A model generated the notes under the pieces. It made no database searches. It worked only from the letters and a program-made list of their open reading frames with translations, and had not been told where the DNA came from. Of a DNA stretch of 64,000 nucleotides, positions 9,989 through 19,871 are shown piece by piece. The translations under genes and the position numbers were made by a program. This DNA comes from Apodemus sylvaticus (Eukaryota > Chordata > Mammalia > Rodentia > Muridae), in contig NC_067472.1 in assembly GCF_947179515.1 (NCBI RefSeq), positions 82,958,291-83,022,290 of the forward strand. The letters run 5' to 3'. Position 1 is the first letter of the stretch. The number at the start of each line of letters is the position of its first letter.

Positions 9989-11090
9989 AAACAAAAGTAC
10001 TATAAATCACTAAGAAAAATATAAACCAACAAGAAAAAAAACCCCAAAATACCCACAAACCTTATGGCCAGTACAAATGTAAATATCTTCAACATATGAG
10101 CAATCAATTTTAAGGAAACTGAAGCCACAGTGAGTGGTAAGCAGCCTTCAGGATGGTCCTGAACGGTCACCCTGCTCTGGTGTTTGTAATCTCTCATGTG
10201 TTATTAGAGCTGGTTTGTGTGGTCAAAAGAAAATGACAGACATAATGATATTCTGCTCCCAAGTTTAGCTTATGAAAGGCATATTGAGTTCCATCTGGGT
10301 GCCTCACCCCCATTAGTTTGCTCGGGGAAGCCTGCTGTCCTATCATAAGCAGTTCCCCGAAGAACACTATGGTCCAACCAATGGATGGTCCCAGCTCCTG
10401 GCTGCACCAGGGAGCTGGAAATAGATCTTCTTGCTCAGTTCAACCTCCAAATGACTGTGGCTCTGGATAACATCTCGACCTCAGACTCTTGAGAGTCTCA
10501 GAATCATCTAACTAAGCCATCTCTGGATTCTTAACCTGAGAGCAGGTGTGAGATAATGCCTATTGTCTTGTGAGTTCTGGAGGCCATCTGTTGTTCTGCA
10601 GCGATAGCCAACAGGGACGGTGAGGGGTACCAAACAGGATGCTCAGTGTTGGTATAGATGTAGAACCATGGGGATGCTTGCATGCTGCAGCACACACGGA
10701 GACTGACAGAGTCACTCTGCAAAACCAGGTGTCCTGCACCTAGCATTTTAGAGCTTTGCTACTTGACTTGGCATTTTTACAGAAGTACGCCATCTTGGGT
10801 ACCAGGAATCTCACAGTGTTCATGGAGGCAGTGTCTGTGATAGCCTCATATTGGGAGTCACTCACAGTGCCATACAAAAGGGAATGGATAAATGAATTTG
10901 GATATATTGTTATGCATGTTATTAATAGGCTTCAGGGCTATGCGGCTACGTGCTACACGGAAGTAAACAGGTCTGATTGTCTTTCAGTGCAGCTTGTCCT
11001 AAAGGACACAGCTGCACAGAGGCCTATGACTTTCTGATCTCTGCTCTGAGGATTGGTCCAGGGCATTTTATGCAGTGAAACTATGAGCCC
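9989..11090. other. Unique DNA
   Basis: No confident repeat or exon. Around 10880-10925 a stretch resembles an old L1 3' relic, too weak to call. Confidence 0.4.
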
Positions 11091-11094
11091 CCCA

Positions 11095-11281
11095 AAAAGA
11101 ATTGATTTATTTAGTTATTTTTATTTTATCTGCATTGGTGTTTTGCTTTTGTATATATGTCTGTGTGAGGGTGTTGGATCTCCTTGAACTGGAGTCATAG
11201 AGCATTGTGAGCTGCCATAGCGTGTTGGTTCTCTGGAAAAGTAGTCAGGGCTCTTAACTGCTGAGCCTTCTCTCCAGCCCA
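11095..11281 (-). mobile_element. B3/B2-family SINE
   Basis: Ends on the right with 'ctcttaactgctgagcc' and 'tctccagccc', the reverse complement of the B2/B3 tRNA-like head; an AT-rich tail lies on the left. Confidence 0.8.
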
Positions 11282-11319
11282 AGGAACTGATTTTTTAAAA
11301 AAGGCCTTGTGGACCTTTT

Positions 11320-11500
11320 ATTGTTTATTTGGGGTTTTTGTTTGTTTGTTTGGTCTTTTCAAGACAAGGTTTCTTTATGTACTCCTGATTGTCCTGGAAC
11401 TCACTGTATAGACCAGGCTGGCTTCTAATTCAGAGATCCACTTGCCTCTGCCTCCTGAATGCTGGGATCAAAGTCATGCACTAGCACTCCCCGCAGGAAT
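11320..11500 (-). mobile_element. B1 SINE
   Basis: Left T-rich tail, then 'tgtcctggaactcactgtat' and 'tgcctctgcctcctgaatgc'. Confidence 0.88.
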
Positions 11501-11577
11501 TGATTTTTGAAAGGGTAGGATTGTGGTTACTCCTGGAAGTGGGTATAATTGGGATGAGACTTGGGGTCTGATCAGAA

Positions 11578-11733
11578 TCTTTTTTTTGGATTTTAAAATT
11601 TTTTTGAGAGAGGGTTTCAACATGCAGCCTAGAACTCAGTATGTAAATGAGGCTGTCCTCAAACCACAGAGAGCCATTTGCTCTGCCTCCAGTGTGCTGG
11701 GATTAAAAGCATGTGCCACCATGCCCAGTTGAG
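11578..11733 (-). mobile_element. B1 SINE, diverged
   Basis: T-rich left end, 'tttgctctgcctccagtg' and 'gctgggattaaaagcatgtg' with 'caccatgcccagtt' at the right. Confidence 0.82.
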
Positions 11734-11988
11734 AATTCTCTTTCTTGGACTGGTTGGACTCTCTGAGGTGATATGTAGACCCAGGAAGCTGAGGAAGAGC
11801 TCAGAAGGCTCAGAAAGTTACAGGCTTTACAAGGCCATTCTCCAAGGTGAATATGAACAGCACAAACCTGCTGGGAAGAGAAGACTGTCTGGGAAACTGC
11901 CTGCACACGAGGTGAAGAGAGCCAGGGGTGCAGGCTTTGATTAGTCACCCATGCTGGGGTGGGCTTCCCAGAGATGAAAAGAACATTT

Positions 11989-12017
11989 TACCCTTGCTGC
12001 TGTAACCTCTCACTCTT
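11989..12017. repeat. 22-bp minisatellite, outer unit
   Basis: 'cccttgctgctgtaacctct' followed by cactctt is one further unit of the array at 12140-12425, cut off from it by an L1 tail. Confidence 0.85.
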
Positions 12018-12139
12018 TTTTTTTTCAAAAATATGAAGTTTTTTTTTATTGTTATTTTTTTTATTCGATATAATTTATTTACATTTCAAATGATTTCCCC
12101 TTTTCTAGCCCCCCCCCCCCGAAAGTCCCGTAAGCCCCC
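12018..12139 (-). mobile_element. 5'-truncated L1 tail inside a minisatellite
   Basis: T-rich left end, then 'ttattcgatataatttattt' and 'acatttcaaatgatttcccc', matching a murine L1 3' terminus in reverse. Flanking target duplication gtaacctctcactctt lies at 12002-12017 and 12140-12155. This variant (cactctt) is not found in the other 12 units. Confidence 0.88.
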
Positions 12140-12425
12140 GTAACCTCTCACTCTTGCTCCTGTAACCTCTCACCCTTGCTGCTGTAACCTCTCACCCTTG
12201 CTGCTGTAACCTCTCACCTTTGCTGCTGTAACCTCTCACCCTTGCTGCTGTAACCTCTCACCCTTGCTGCTGTAACCTCTCACCCTTGCTGCTGTAACCT
12301 CTCACCTTTGCTGCTGTAACCTCTCACCCTTGCTCCTGTAACCTCTCACCCTTGCTGCTGTAACCTCTCACCCTTGCTGCTGTAACCTTTCACCATTGCT
12401 CCTGTAACCTTTCACCCTTACTGCT
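12140..12425. repeat. 22-bp minisatellite, 13 units
   Basis: Thirteen consecutive units of exactly 22 bp, consensus gtaacctctcacccttgctg plus ct. Variants: units 1, 9 and 12 carry ctcct; units 4 and 8 carry cacctt; units 12 and 13 carry acctttc. There are no indels. No spacers, so not a CRISPR array. Confidence 0.97.
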
Positions 12426-12774
12426 GTAAGCAGCCTCTGTAAACCCATTGGCTCACAAAGCTAGACTCAGGTGGAATCTCGTTTTTGGTCTGTTGCTGAT
12501 GCCCTATGTGGTGTGAGCAGACACTTGCTCATATCTCCCTATATGGTGACACAACAGGTGCTCACTGAATACATTTTCCTAAGTTGTGTATTTGTGCTTT
12601 CTAAATGCAGATGGTGTCTATTTCTCAATAACATGCCAAAACACAATGAGTGGATTATGAACCATGCATCACGGACTGAGGGGGAAATGCTCTGTTTAAT
12701 AAATATTAACATGATTTAGTTAGTGCTGGGGATAAATGGCATGGCAGACGAATAGAGACTGGAGAAGGCTACAT
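12426..12774. other. Unique DNA
   Basis: No recognised repeat, RNA or exon between the minisatellite and the B1. Confidence 0.4.
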
Positions 12775-12789
12775 TAAGATGAATGTAGC

Positions 12790-12954
12790 CTGGCAGTGGT
12801 GGCGCACGCCTTTAATCCCAGCACTTGGGAGGCAGAGGCAGGTGGATTTCTCAGTTTGAGGTCAGCCTGGTCTACAGAGTGAGCTCCAGGACAGCCAGGG
12901 CTACACAGAGAAACCCTGTTTCAAAAAAAGAAAAAAGAAAAAAAAAAAAGAAAA
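12790..12954 (+). mobile_element. B1 SINE
   Basis: Full-length: 'ctggcagtggtggcgcacgc' to a mixed A/AAAAAG tail. Target duplication taagatgaatgtagc (12775-12789) and taagatgaacgtagc (12955-12969), one mismatch. Confidence 0.96.
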
Positions 12955-12967
12955 TAAGATGAACGTA

Positions 12968-13085
12968 GCAGGGACTGGAGAGCTGGGGCAGTGGCTAAGA
13001 ATGTTTGGTAGAGGACCTGGGTTCAGTTTCCAGCACCAATATCAGGTGGCTTGCTACTGTCTACAATCCCAGGGGATCTATGTAC
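12968..13085 (+). mobile_element. B3-family SINE, 5' part
   Basis: 'agggactggagagctggggc' and 'gaggacctgggttcagtttc' are the B3 head in plus orientation; it is cut off near 13085 at the start of an opposed copy. Confidence 0.78.
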
Positions 13086-13242
13086 AGTCAGGTGCCTATG
13101 GAGACCAGAAGAGGGCATTGGTTTCCCTGGACCTCAGAGTTGCAAGTGGTTGTAGACTGCTTTATGTGGGTGCTGGGACCTGAACCCAGATCCTCTACAG
13201 GAGCAGTAAGTACTCTTTACTGCTGAGCCATCTCTTCAGCTT
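13086..13242 (-). mobile_element. B3/B2-family SINE, opposed to the preceding copy
   Basis: 'accagaagagggcattggtt', 'gtgggtgctgggacctgaac' and 'tgctgagccatctcttcagc' give a minus-strand head. With 12968-13085 it forms an inverted SINE pair. Confidence 0.82.
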
Positions 13243-13395
13243 CAACTATTCCTTTCTTAACAGAGTGTTTTTTGCTTTTTTTATTTTTAGCTACTTCTTT
13301 GCTTTAGGACACATGGACCCAGATACTTTAGCAGGTATCCCAGGACTCAGATCCATACCTATAACAATAAAACCAAGGGTTTTGCAAGGGTAAAA

Positions 13396-14000
13396 TGTAA
13401 GACCCCCAAAAATCGAGGGTGCTCCAGCACCCCACGCCTCGAAAGGCGACACCCAAATCACTCACGAGAAACGGTCTTGATGCAATAACATGAGGATTTC
13501 TTTATTCCAGAATTCTGGGTTCCACAGCTGTACAATGCACAGGGCTAGAGGACTATGGACCACGAGTGCTGAATTGCGACAGCTTTTATAAATTTACGAC
13601 AAAGCCCTCTAATCACAAACCAATCATTTCTTAGCATGGAGAGCCCTCGAAATGCGAGCCAATCAATTTGTACCACTCCATAGTTTTTAGGCCAATCAGT
13701 TTAAATTATCGGAGCCCGCGCTCAGTGGACCAATTAATTTCCTATTTTCTTGAATGTCTATAACTGCGTGAACTCCTGCATAGGGGTAATGGCGTAAATT
13801 TACAGAAGCAAGATAAGCTTAGCCCATTTCCAGTTACCTTATCGGGCCAGGATCACCTATTCAAGGCCTTTCTGCTAGCTCTAAACAAAGGGCAGGCTCT
13901 GGAATGTGATCTTTTACCTAGTTTCTAACAAAGATAGCATTTTAAACTTCTGACTTCTTGGGGTCATTAGAGTTAGGCTGTATTATTTTCTATCCTTTCA
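13396..14000 (-). mobile_element. Solo retroviral LTR (minus) with four CCAAT boxes
   Basis: Ends are 'tgtaagacccccaaaaatcg' on the left and 'tatcctttca' on the right, so on the minus strand the LTR runs TGAAAGGATA...GGTCTTACA. Sense order is U3, a TATA-like 'tttataaaagc' near 13585, and a poly(A) signal 'ggaataaag' near 13505. Four CCAAT pentamers (plus strand) start at 13620, 13659, 13692 and 13730. TGAAAG...TACA ends suggest a class I (gamma-type) ERV, by inference. No clear target duplication. Confidence 0.8.
13620..13734 (-). promoter_or_regulatory. Array of four CCAAT (NF-Y-type) boxes in U3
   Basis: CCAAT cores begin at 13620, 13659, 13692 and 13730 (spacing 39, 33 and 38 bp). In the LTR's sense they read ATTGG and lie about 30-150 bp upstream of the TATA-like box, where NF-Y sites act in many LTR promoters. 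Confidence 0.55.
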
Positions 14001-15104
14001 AAAGCACCCCAGTAGCCCCAGCTCCAGGACTAGCCTCTAACTTTCATATTTGTAGTGAACTTGTTGGAGTTTGATCCTAGCTGCTCAGCAGAGTCTCTGG
14101 CAGAGCTTCCTAAATGCCTTACAGTGGGTCCTGTTGGACTTTGATTCAGCAGATCCAGCCTGGAACATACTGACCATTATGGAGTGGTGGAGACAGGCAG
14201 CCTCTGGGGGAAACCAGAAGCCGTCCGGTATTTACTCATCTATCTTGTTGCCATGTCTGAACAACTTATTCCCCCTAGTCCCCCACTTTGCCCAGCATTC
14301 ACTCCGACTGACAAGCTCAGCATCTTATAAAACATAATTACATTTGCCTCCGAGTCAGTTTTTCTTTGAGTGGGAAAGCCAGGCCCTATTCAAGGTGTTA
14401 TCTCATCTGACTTGCCTTCCCAGCTCCTATTCGCCCGCTGAGCCACAGGGCCTTACCAGTCTTTCACATGCTCACCGGTTCCTCACTTTTAAGGCAAATG
14501 CTTGTTCTCGGCTTCCTGCAGCCCATCCCCCTCACCTCTTTTTTTCTTCATCCCTGCAGCAAGCTTGCCACACACCCTAGATAACTGCCTGTTTACCCAT
14601 CGCCTTTGTTTCTGGGCTCTAAGTCTCTTCCTATCAACAGGAAACATTCCCTCTATCCTCTGGTGACTCGCCTTTATCTGCCTTTCCGGAGAACCTTATC
14701 AATAGCATTTTGAGCAGCTATGTAAATTAAATCTGTTCCTCTCATCCCCACTCTTTATTTACAGCTTTACCACTAACTTCCTCTTGGAGTAAGCGGTGCA
14801 CTTTCCCCCCTAACAAATAAATGAAAGGCAGTTTTTTCATTTGAAGATACTCGCCTGTTAAATCCAGTACGACCAGAAGGCTCCGTGTGCATCGGACAGA
14901 CTGATTTATGCCTGGTAATCATTAATGGCATTCCTTTCTACTTGAAGAATAAAGTAGCCGTGCTTTGGACGGATGAGTTTATGGCCAGCTTGCTAAAGGT
15001 CTATACAGATGATTTGCTGTGTGGACTGACATCCCCACAGAGACACGCACTGGCTATGTGGGTTTGATGCTCACGAATCTTCATCCCCCAAGTCTGATCT
15101 CCAG
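14001..15104. other. Unique, repeat-poor DNA
   Basis: No SINE, LINE, LTR or microsatellite is recognised. 14820-15070 has balanced composition and an 'aatcattaatgg' homeodomain-like core, so it could be constrained non-coding DNA. Open frames near 14071-14580 show no recognisable protein. Confidence 0.45.
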
Positions 15105-15200
15105 GTCACTCACAGCAGTCACCCCAGGAACTTGTTAGAGACATAGAGTCTCAGGCCACCCCCCAGATCTGCTGGTAACCGGACCCTCAGATGACTATCC
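15105..15200. mobile_element. MER5A-like hAT relic
   Basis: 'aggaacttgttagagacata' and 'gtctcaggccaccccccaga' match the inner part of MER5A, an ancient non-autonomous hAT. Terminal repeats are not visible. Confidence 0.5.
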
Positions 15201-15380
15201 TATAGTCATTAGGATCCATTATTGTATCCTAAACCCCACAGGTTGGTTTTATTAATGAAATAAAAACCTACTAGCCTTTCCATAGCATTAAAAGCAAGCA
15301 ATTCAGAAGCCAAAGCAACACTTGGTCAGTGCCTGTGGCACCAGAGGGCATGAGACTGGAACCCTATCACCCATGGGAAA

Positions 15381-15546
15381 GCTGGGCATGAAAGCAATGC
15401 CAGTCATCCCAGCACTGGGGATGGGGAGGTGGGGGAATCCCTGGGGCTCACTCGCTAGCCAGTCTATCATAATCAGAAGCTTTAGGTTCTGGGAGAGATT
15501 TTGTGTCAAGAAAATAAGGTAGAGAATGATTAAAGAAGTCAACTGA
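15381..15546 (+). mobile_element. B4/RSINE1 SINE, first part
   Basis: 'gctgggcatgaaagcaatgc', 'aatccctggggctcactcgc' and 'gccagtctatcataatc' follow the RSINE1/B4 consensus. The element is split by an L1 and resumes at 16330. Confidence 0.85.
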
Positions 15547-16329
15547 GGCAACCCACTCACAAAAGATCACACATGGTATGCACTCACTAATAAGTGGAAG
15601 TTAGCCCAAAAGCTCAAAATAAACAAGCTACAATTCACCCAGCACAGGAAGCTCAAGAAGAAGGAGAACTTAAGTAAGGGTGCTTTGGTTCCTCTAAGAA
15701 AGGGAACAAAATACTCACAGGAGTAATAAGGGAGACAATGTGTGGAGCAGGGACTGAAGTAAAGGCCACCCAGAGGCATTCCCTACCTGGGAATTCATCC
15801 TATAAATAGTCAACAAACCCCAACACTACTAAGGACAACAAGAAGTGTATACCAAAAGGAGCATGCAATGGTTGTCTCCAGAGGGGCCCTGCCAGAGCCT
15901 TACAAATACAGAGACAAATGCTAACAATCAACTATTGGACTGGGCATGGGGTCCCCAGTGGAGGAGCTGGAGGATGGTCCAGAGGAGCTGAAGGGGTTTA
16001 CAGCCCCACGGGAAGAACAATGATTTCGGCCATCCAGACTCCCCAAGACTCCCAGGTACTGAACCATCAACCAAGAGGTACACATGGTTCCAGCCAAAAA
16101 TGTGGCAGAGGAAGGCCTTGTTGGGCATCAGTGGGAGGAGTGGTCCTTGGTCAGGTAAAGGCTCAACAGAGGCCCCAATAAAGGGAAACCGAGGGGGGGG
16201 GAGGTGGGAGTGTGTCAGGGGGAGGGGCATATATGTAGAGGCAGGGGGAGGGAGGAGAGGTTGGGGGTCTTTGGGGAGGGGGGAAATTGGGAAAGGTTTT
16301 ACCATAAAAAATTAAGAATTAAAAAAAAA
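15547..16329 (+). mobile_element. L1 3' end inserted in a B4 SINE
   Basis: Begins in the ORF2 3' region ('cacacatggtatgcactcac', 'aagtggaagttagcccaaa') and runs through the G-rich 3' UTR to an A-rich tail. Target duplication agtcaactga (15537-15546) and agacaactga (16330-16339), one mismatch. Confidence 0.92.
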
Positions 16330-16385
16330 AGACAACTGACCTTGACTTCTAACTTTCATATGAACATGTACCTATGCGTGCTTGT
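16330..16385 (+). mobile_element. B4/RSINE1 SINE, second part
   Basis: 'gacaactgaccttgacttct' continues the SINE exactly where it stopped at 15546; its 3' end passes into the CA-rich tract. Confidence 0.8.
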
Positions 16386-16880
16386 GTACATACATGCACA
16401 CACCACCCACTCACCCAGACCCACCCATATGCACGTGCATGCACACACACACATCATATACCACACAGTCACATGCTCGCAAATATACCACACACATGTG
16501 CATAAAAACATATTCACTACATACACTCATATGCTCACACTCATGTGTGTGCACATGTGTATACACACATACAATATACCACACAAACACATGTACACAA
16601 ATACACCACACACATATGCACATATAAACATATTTACTACACATACACACACATGCCACACACAAACATACTTAATACACACACATACACCATACACCAT
16701 ACACCAAACATGCACACAAATATACTATACATACACACACATATATACAAACATACTCAGCACATACATATACACACATGCACACAAATATACCATATAT
16801 ACATACAAACACATTCACTACATACACATGCACACATGCATATACACACTCATGTGCATGTGTGCAACACACATACTACA
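16386..16880. repeat. CA/TA/TG cryptic tract, about 500 bp
   Basis: Degenerate alternation of acacac, atatac and catgca steps. It grew from the tail of the B4 element. Long frames through it (up to 235 codons, His/Thr/Tyr-rich, or Cys/Val-rich on the minus strand) are artefacts. Confidence 0.95.
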
Positions 16881-16897
16881 TACAGGAGAAATACTTC

Positions 16898-16965
16898 AAG
16901 GTTGGGAATAGAGTTTCTGCTTAGCATATCTAGGTTCCTGGGTTCCCTACCTAGTACCAGAATGA
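16898..16965 (+). mobile_element. ID-like SINE fragment
   Basis: 'aggttgggaatagagtttct' and 'ttcctgggttccctacctag' fit an ID element with a short deletion, followed by an AATGAATAAATG tail. Confidence 0.45.
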
Positions 16966-17457
16966 ATGAATAAATGAATAAATACACCACCCAGTGTATT
17001 TTTATAGCAAACTGCAGAAACATACATACATAAATACATAGAACAATACACTTGCATGTAGGATAACTTCCTTTTTAAAAGTGAATAAATGTACAACCGA
17101 GCATAATGAAACCTCATTTATTTGTCATTAATAAAAAACATCCCTCTTTAAAACAGTCCAAAGGCTGACACGGTCTAGGGAAAGAACCTAAATTGTTTGA
17201 TTTATGATTATTTTGGAATTGTTGACTAAATATTTTGACTTGCATGAATGCTTCATGTCTGTGTTTTGCATTAAAAATGTAGACACAAATGAAAATGGAA
17301 AGAAAAAAAAAGAGCCTTGTCATTATTACTTTGTGTTTCCTGTTTCTGTTCTCTGTCGGACCCCAAGCTTGAGTTCACTCTCTTGGAGGAAAAACAGTAT
17401 TGAATTCATATTTCCAATAAAAACCATCCCCTACCAAAGGTATTTATTTTGGCTTAC
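16966..17457. other. AT-rich unique DNA
   Basis: No confident feature. Confidence 0.4.
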
Positions 17458-17470
17458 AAGGAACATGTTC

Positions 17471-17661
17471 CTAGCTGGGCAGTGGTGGCACACACCTGTA
17501 ATCCTAGCACTTGGGAGGCAGAGGCAGGCGGATTTCTGAGTTCGAGGCCAGCCTGGTCTACAGAGTGAGTTCCAGGACAGCCAGGGCTACACAGAGAAAC
17601 CCTGTCTCGAAAAAAAAAAAAAAAAAAAAAGAAACAAACAAAAACAACAACAACATCAAAA
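17471..17661 (+). mobile_element. B1 SINE, full length
   Basis: 'ctagctgggcagtggtggca' to 'aaccctgtctcg' plus a long A-rich tail. Target duplication aaggaacatgttc at 17458-17470 and 17662-17674, perfect over 13 bp. Confidence 0.97.
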
Positions 17662-17704
17662 AAGGAACATGTTCTTGCTCATCTATACTTTAGTTCCCAT
17701 GATA

Positions 17705-17950
17705 TGTGGTTAGCATGAGTGCCCCATGGTGCTGTGGTTAGCATGAGTGCCCCATGGTGCTGTGGTTAGCATGAGTGCCCCATGGTGCTGTGGTTAGCAT
17801 GAGTGCCCCATGGTGCTGTGGTTAGCATCAGTGCCCCATGGCACTATGGTTTGTATGAGTGTCCTGTGGCACTGTTGTTTGAATGAGTGTCCCATAGTGC
17901 TTTGGTTTGGATAAGTACCTATGGCACTGTAGTTTAGATGAGCATCCCTT
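17705..17950. repeat. 28-bp minisatellite grading into an LTR end
   Basis: Units begin at 17705, 17733, 17761, 17789 and 17817 (tgtggttagcatgagtgccc plus catggtgc). Four are identical and the fifth nearly so. Units at 17845, 17873, 17901 and 17928 are progressively diverged. The last ones read like the 5' end of the LTR that follows. Confidence 0.93.
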
Positions 17951-18228
17951 TTCCTATGTGTTTAAGTGCTTGGTCCCTAGACCATGGTGCTTTTGAGAGG
18001 TGAGGCCTAGAAGAAGGAGTTAGATTATTAAGGAACCATGCAGGGGATTCTGGGACCCTTGTCTCTTCTTTCTCTCTGCCTCCCAGTCGCCATGAGATGA
18101 GTGGCTTCCATTCAGCACATCCTGAGGTTTCAACTAAAACCTCCAGAACAAAAAAACTAAAATAAACCTCCTCTTCTTAGAGCTTAATTACCTCAGGTAT
18201 TTTGATATAATAACACGAAGCTAAATGT
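17928..18228 (+). mobile_element. MaLR-type LTR
   Basis: 'tgtagtttagatgagcatcc', 'gtgcttggtccctagacc', 'actaaaataaacctcctctt' and 'attttgatataataacac' keep the order of an ORR1/MT-like LTR. Its 5' end doubles as the last minisatellite unit. Confidence 0.65.
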
Positions 18229-19018
18229 CAGGAGACATCTAAGTACATTTTTGGCTAGGAGAAGATGTGACTGACATTGAATATAGAGGCCAGGGACACT
18301 GTTACCCAGAACAGTGCCTATCCTGAGTCTGGGGCAAGGACACTAGTTGTAAGGTTGAGAAACTGCATCTGGAGAGGAGAAATGTGGAACATGAACAGGC
18401 TGGCAACTGGTGCAGAGGTCCCCAAGAGGAGTTAAAGAAGCCAGGAGTGTCCAGGCTTCAGAAGTGTTTGTCACACTAAGGACACCTCAGGCAGCAAGAA
18501 GCCCCAAGAGGATATTTTTTTCAAAAAGTAAAATGACATGTGCTCTTAACTAGACAAGAAAGGATTGTTTAAATAAGCCCACTATTGGGGTGGCATCTCA
18601 TTTCTCTTTGGCTCTGTTTACTGGTCTATCTTTCCTAAATATCATATAGCATGTATGCATTTGTCACAGACGCTGCTTTTATAAAGAAATGTTATTAATT
18701 TTAATTTATTCAAAAGTGACAATCATAAAAATGAAACCATAAAAGAACTCTGATACAATGCGCAGGATAATTTCATCAGCTCCAGGGGCAGGGGGGGCGC
18801 GTGAAGCACAGCAACCCCCCAAACAAATGGGGTTGCCCTGGGTTGTAATACATAAAAATTCAAATTGGTGTTTAGAAAAACTATAAGGAAACAAGAAGAG
18901 CCCAGCTGAGCACAAAATAATAGAAAAATTCATGAAGGAAATGATGGATTTTTCCTGCATTATTCTTCAATTGCCTGTGCATTCTGGGCTAAATAAAGGA
19001 GAATGCAAAGTGCTCCTT
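18229..19018. other. Unique DNA
   Basis: No recognised repeat or exon. A G-rich spot with CpGs occurs near 18788. Confidence 0.45.
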
Positions 19019-19067
19019 AAAACAAAACAAAACAAAACAAAGCAAAACAAAACAAAACAAAACAAAG
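19019..19067. repeat. (AAAAC)n tract
   Basis: About ten AAAAC units with one AAAGC variant in the middle. Confidence 0.95.
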
Positions 19068-19095
19068 CCACCAACCTCTTGATATCAAAGGCCAC

Positions 19096-19206
19096 CTTGA
19101 AGGCCCAGTGGTGCCGATGGTAACCCCTGTTCCCAGGGCTCCAGAGGCTGAGGCAGACAGAACTTGAGCTCAGAACCTGAGTTACAAGTGAGACCTATTT
19201 CAATAA
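19096..19206 (+). mobile_element. Old B1-like SINE
   Basis: 'ctccagaggctgaggcagac' and 'gagttacaagtgagacctat' resemble B1 middle and 3' parts; strongly diverged. Confidence 0.45.
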
Positions 19207-19244
19207 TAATGACCTGTGATATGCATCATCAGGAATGTGGTGTG

Positions 19245-19348
19245 TATGGAAGTTCAATGACCAGAACCCTCAGTGATAGGAGAGAATTGACTCCTCCAAA
19301 GGTGTCCTCCTACCTCCACACATGTGCCGTGGCATGCACATTCCCCCC
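19245..19348 (+). mobile_element. B2/B3 SINE 3' fragment
   Basis: 'gagagaattgactcctccaa' and 'tcctcctacctccacacatg' are the 3' body of a B2/B3; the GGAT array begins just beyond. Confidence 0.55.
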
Positions 19349-19360
19349 TTCCATCATATG

Positions 19361-19798
19361 TGTGGATGGAGGGAGGGAGGGCGGGCTGGGATGGATGGAT
19401 GGATGCAGGGAGGGGGAGGGTGGGAGGGAGGGAGGGCAGGGATGGGTGAATGGATGCAGGGAGTGAGGGAGAGAGTGAGGGAGGGAGGGAAGGTATGGAT
19501 GGATGGATGGAGGGAGAGAGGGAGGGAAGGCAGGCATGGATGGATGGATGGATGCAGGGAGGGGGAGGGTGGGAGGGAGGGAGGACAGGGATGAGGGGAT
19601 GGATGCAGGGAGTGAGGGAGAGAGTGAGTGAGGGAGGGAAGGCATGGATGGATGAGGGAGGCTAGGGATGGATGGATGGATGGATGGATGGATAGAGGGA
19701 GGGAGGGAGGGCAGGGATGGGTGGATGGATGCAGGGAGTAAGGGAGAGAGTGAGGGGGGAAGGTATGGGTGGATGGAGGGAGGGAGGGAAGGTGGGAA
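19361..19798. repeat. GGAT/GGGA array with about 149-bp higher-order unit
   Basis: Interspersed (GGAT)n and (GGGA)n. The landmark gatgcagggaggggg occurs at 19402 and 19551 (149 bp apart), and gatgcagggagt at 19453, 19602 and 19728 (149 and 126 bp). Trp/Met/Gly-rich and Pro/Ser-rich frames are artefacts. G-runs could form quadruplexes. Confidence 0.93.
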
Positions 19799-19871
19799 CC
19801 AAGGAGGGATTTGTGAGGTAAGGATAAGCTATGCCCTTCAAAGGCCTGTGTTCACCTTCCTTCTTTCTTCA

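Noticed and set aside
12140..12425. Regular short repeats that could suggest a CRISPR array
   Set aside because: Units are head-to-tail with no spacers, in a mammalian genome; it is a minisatellite.
16204..16911. A 235-codon open frame, longest in the window
   Set aside because: It runs from the L1 3' UTR into the CA/TA tract and is almost only His, Thr, Tyr and Ile; a low-complexity artefact.
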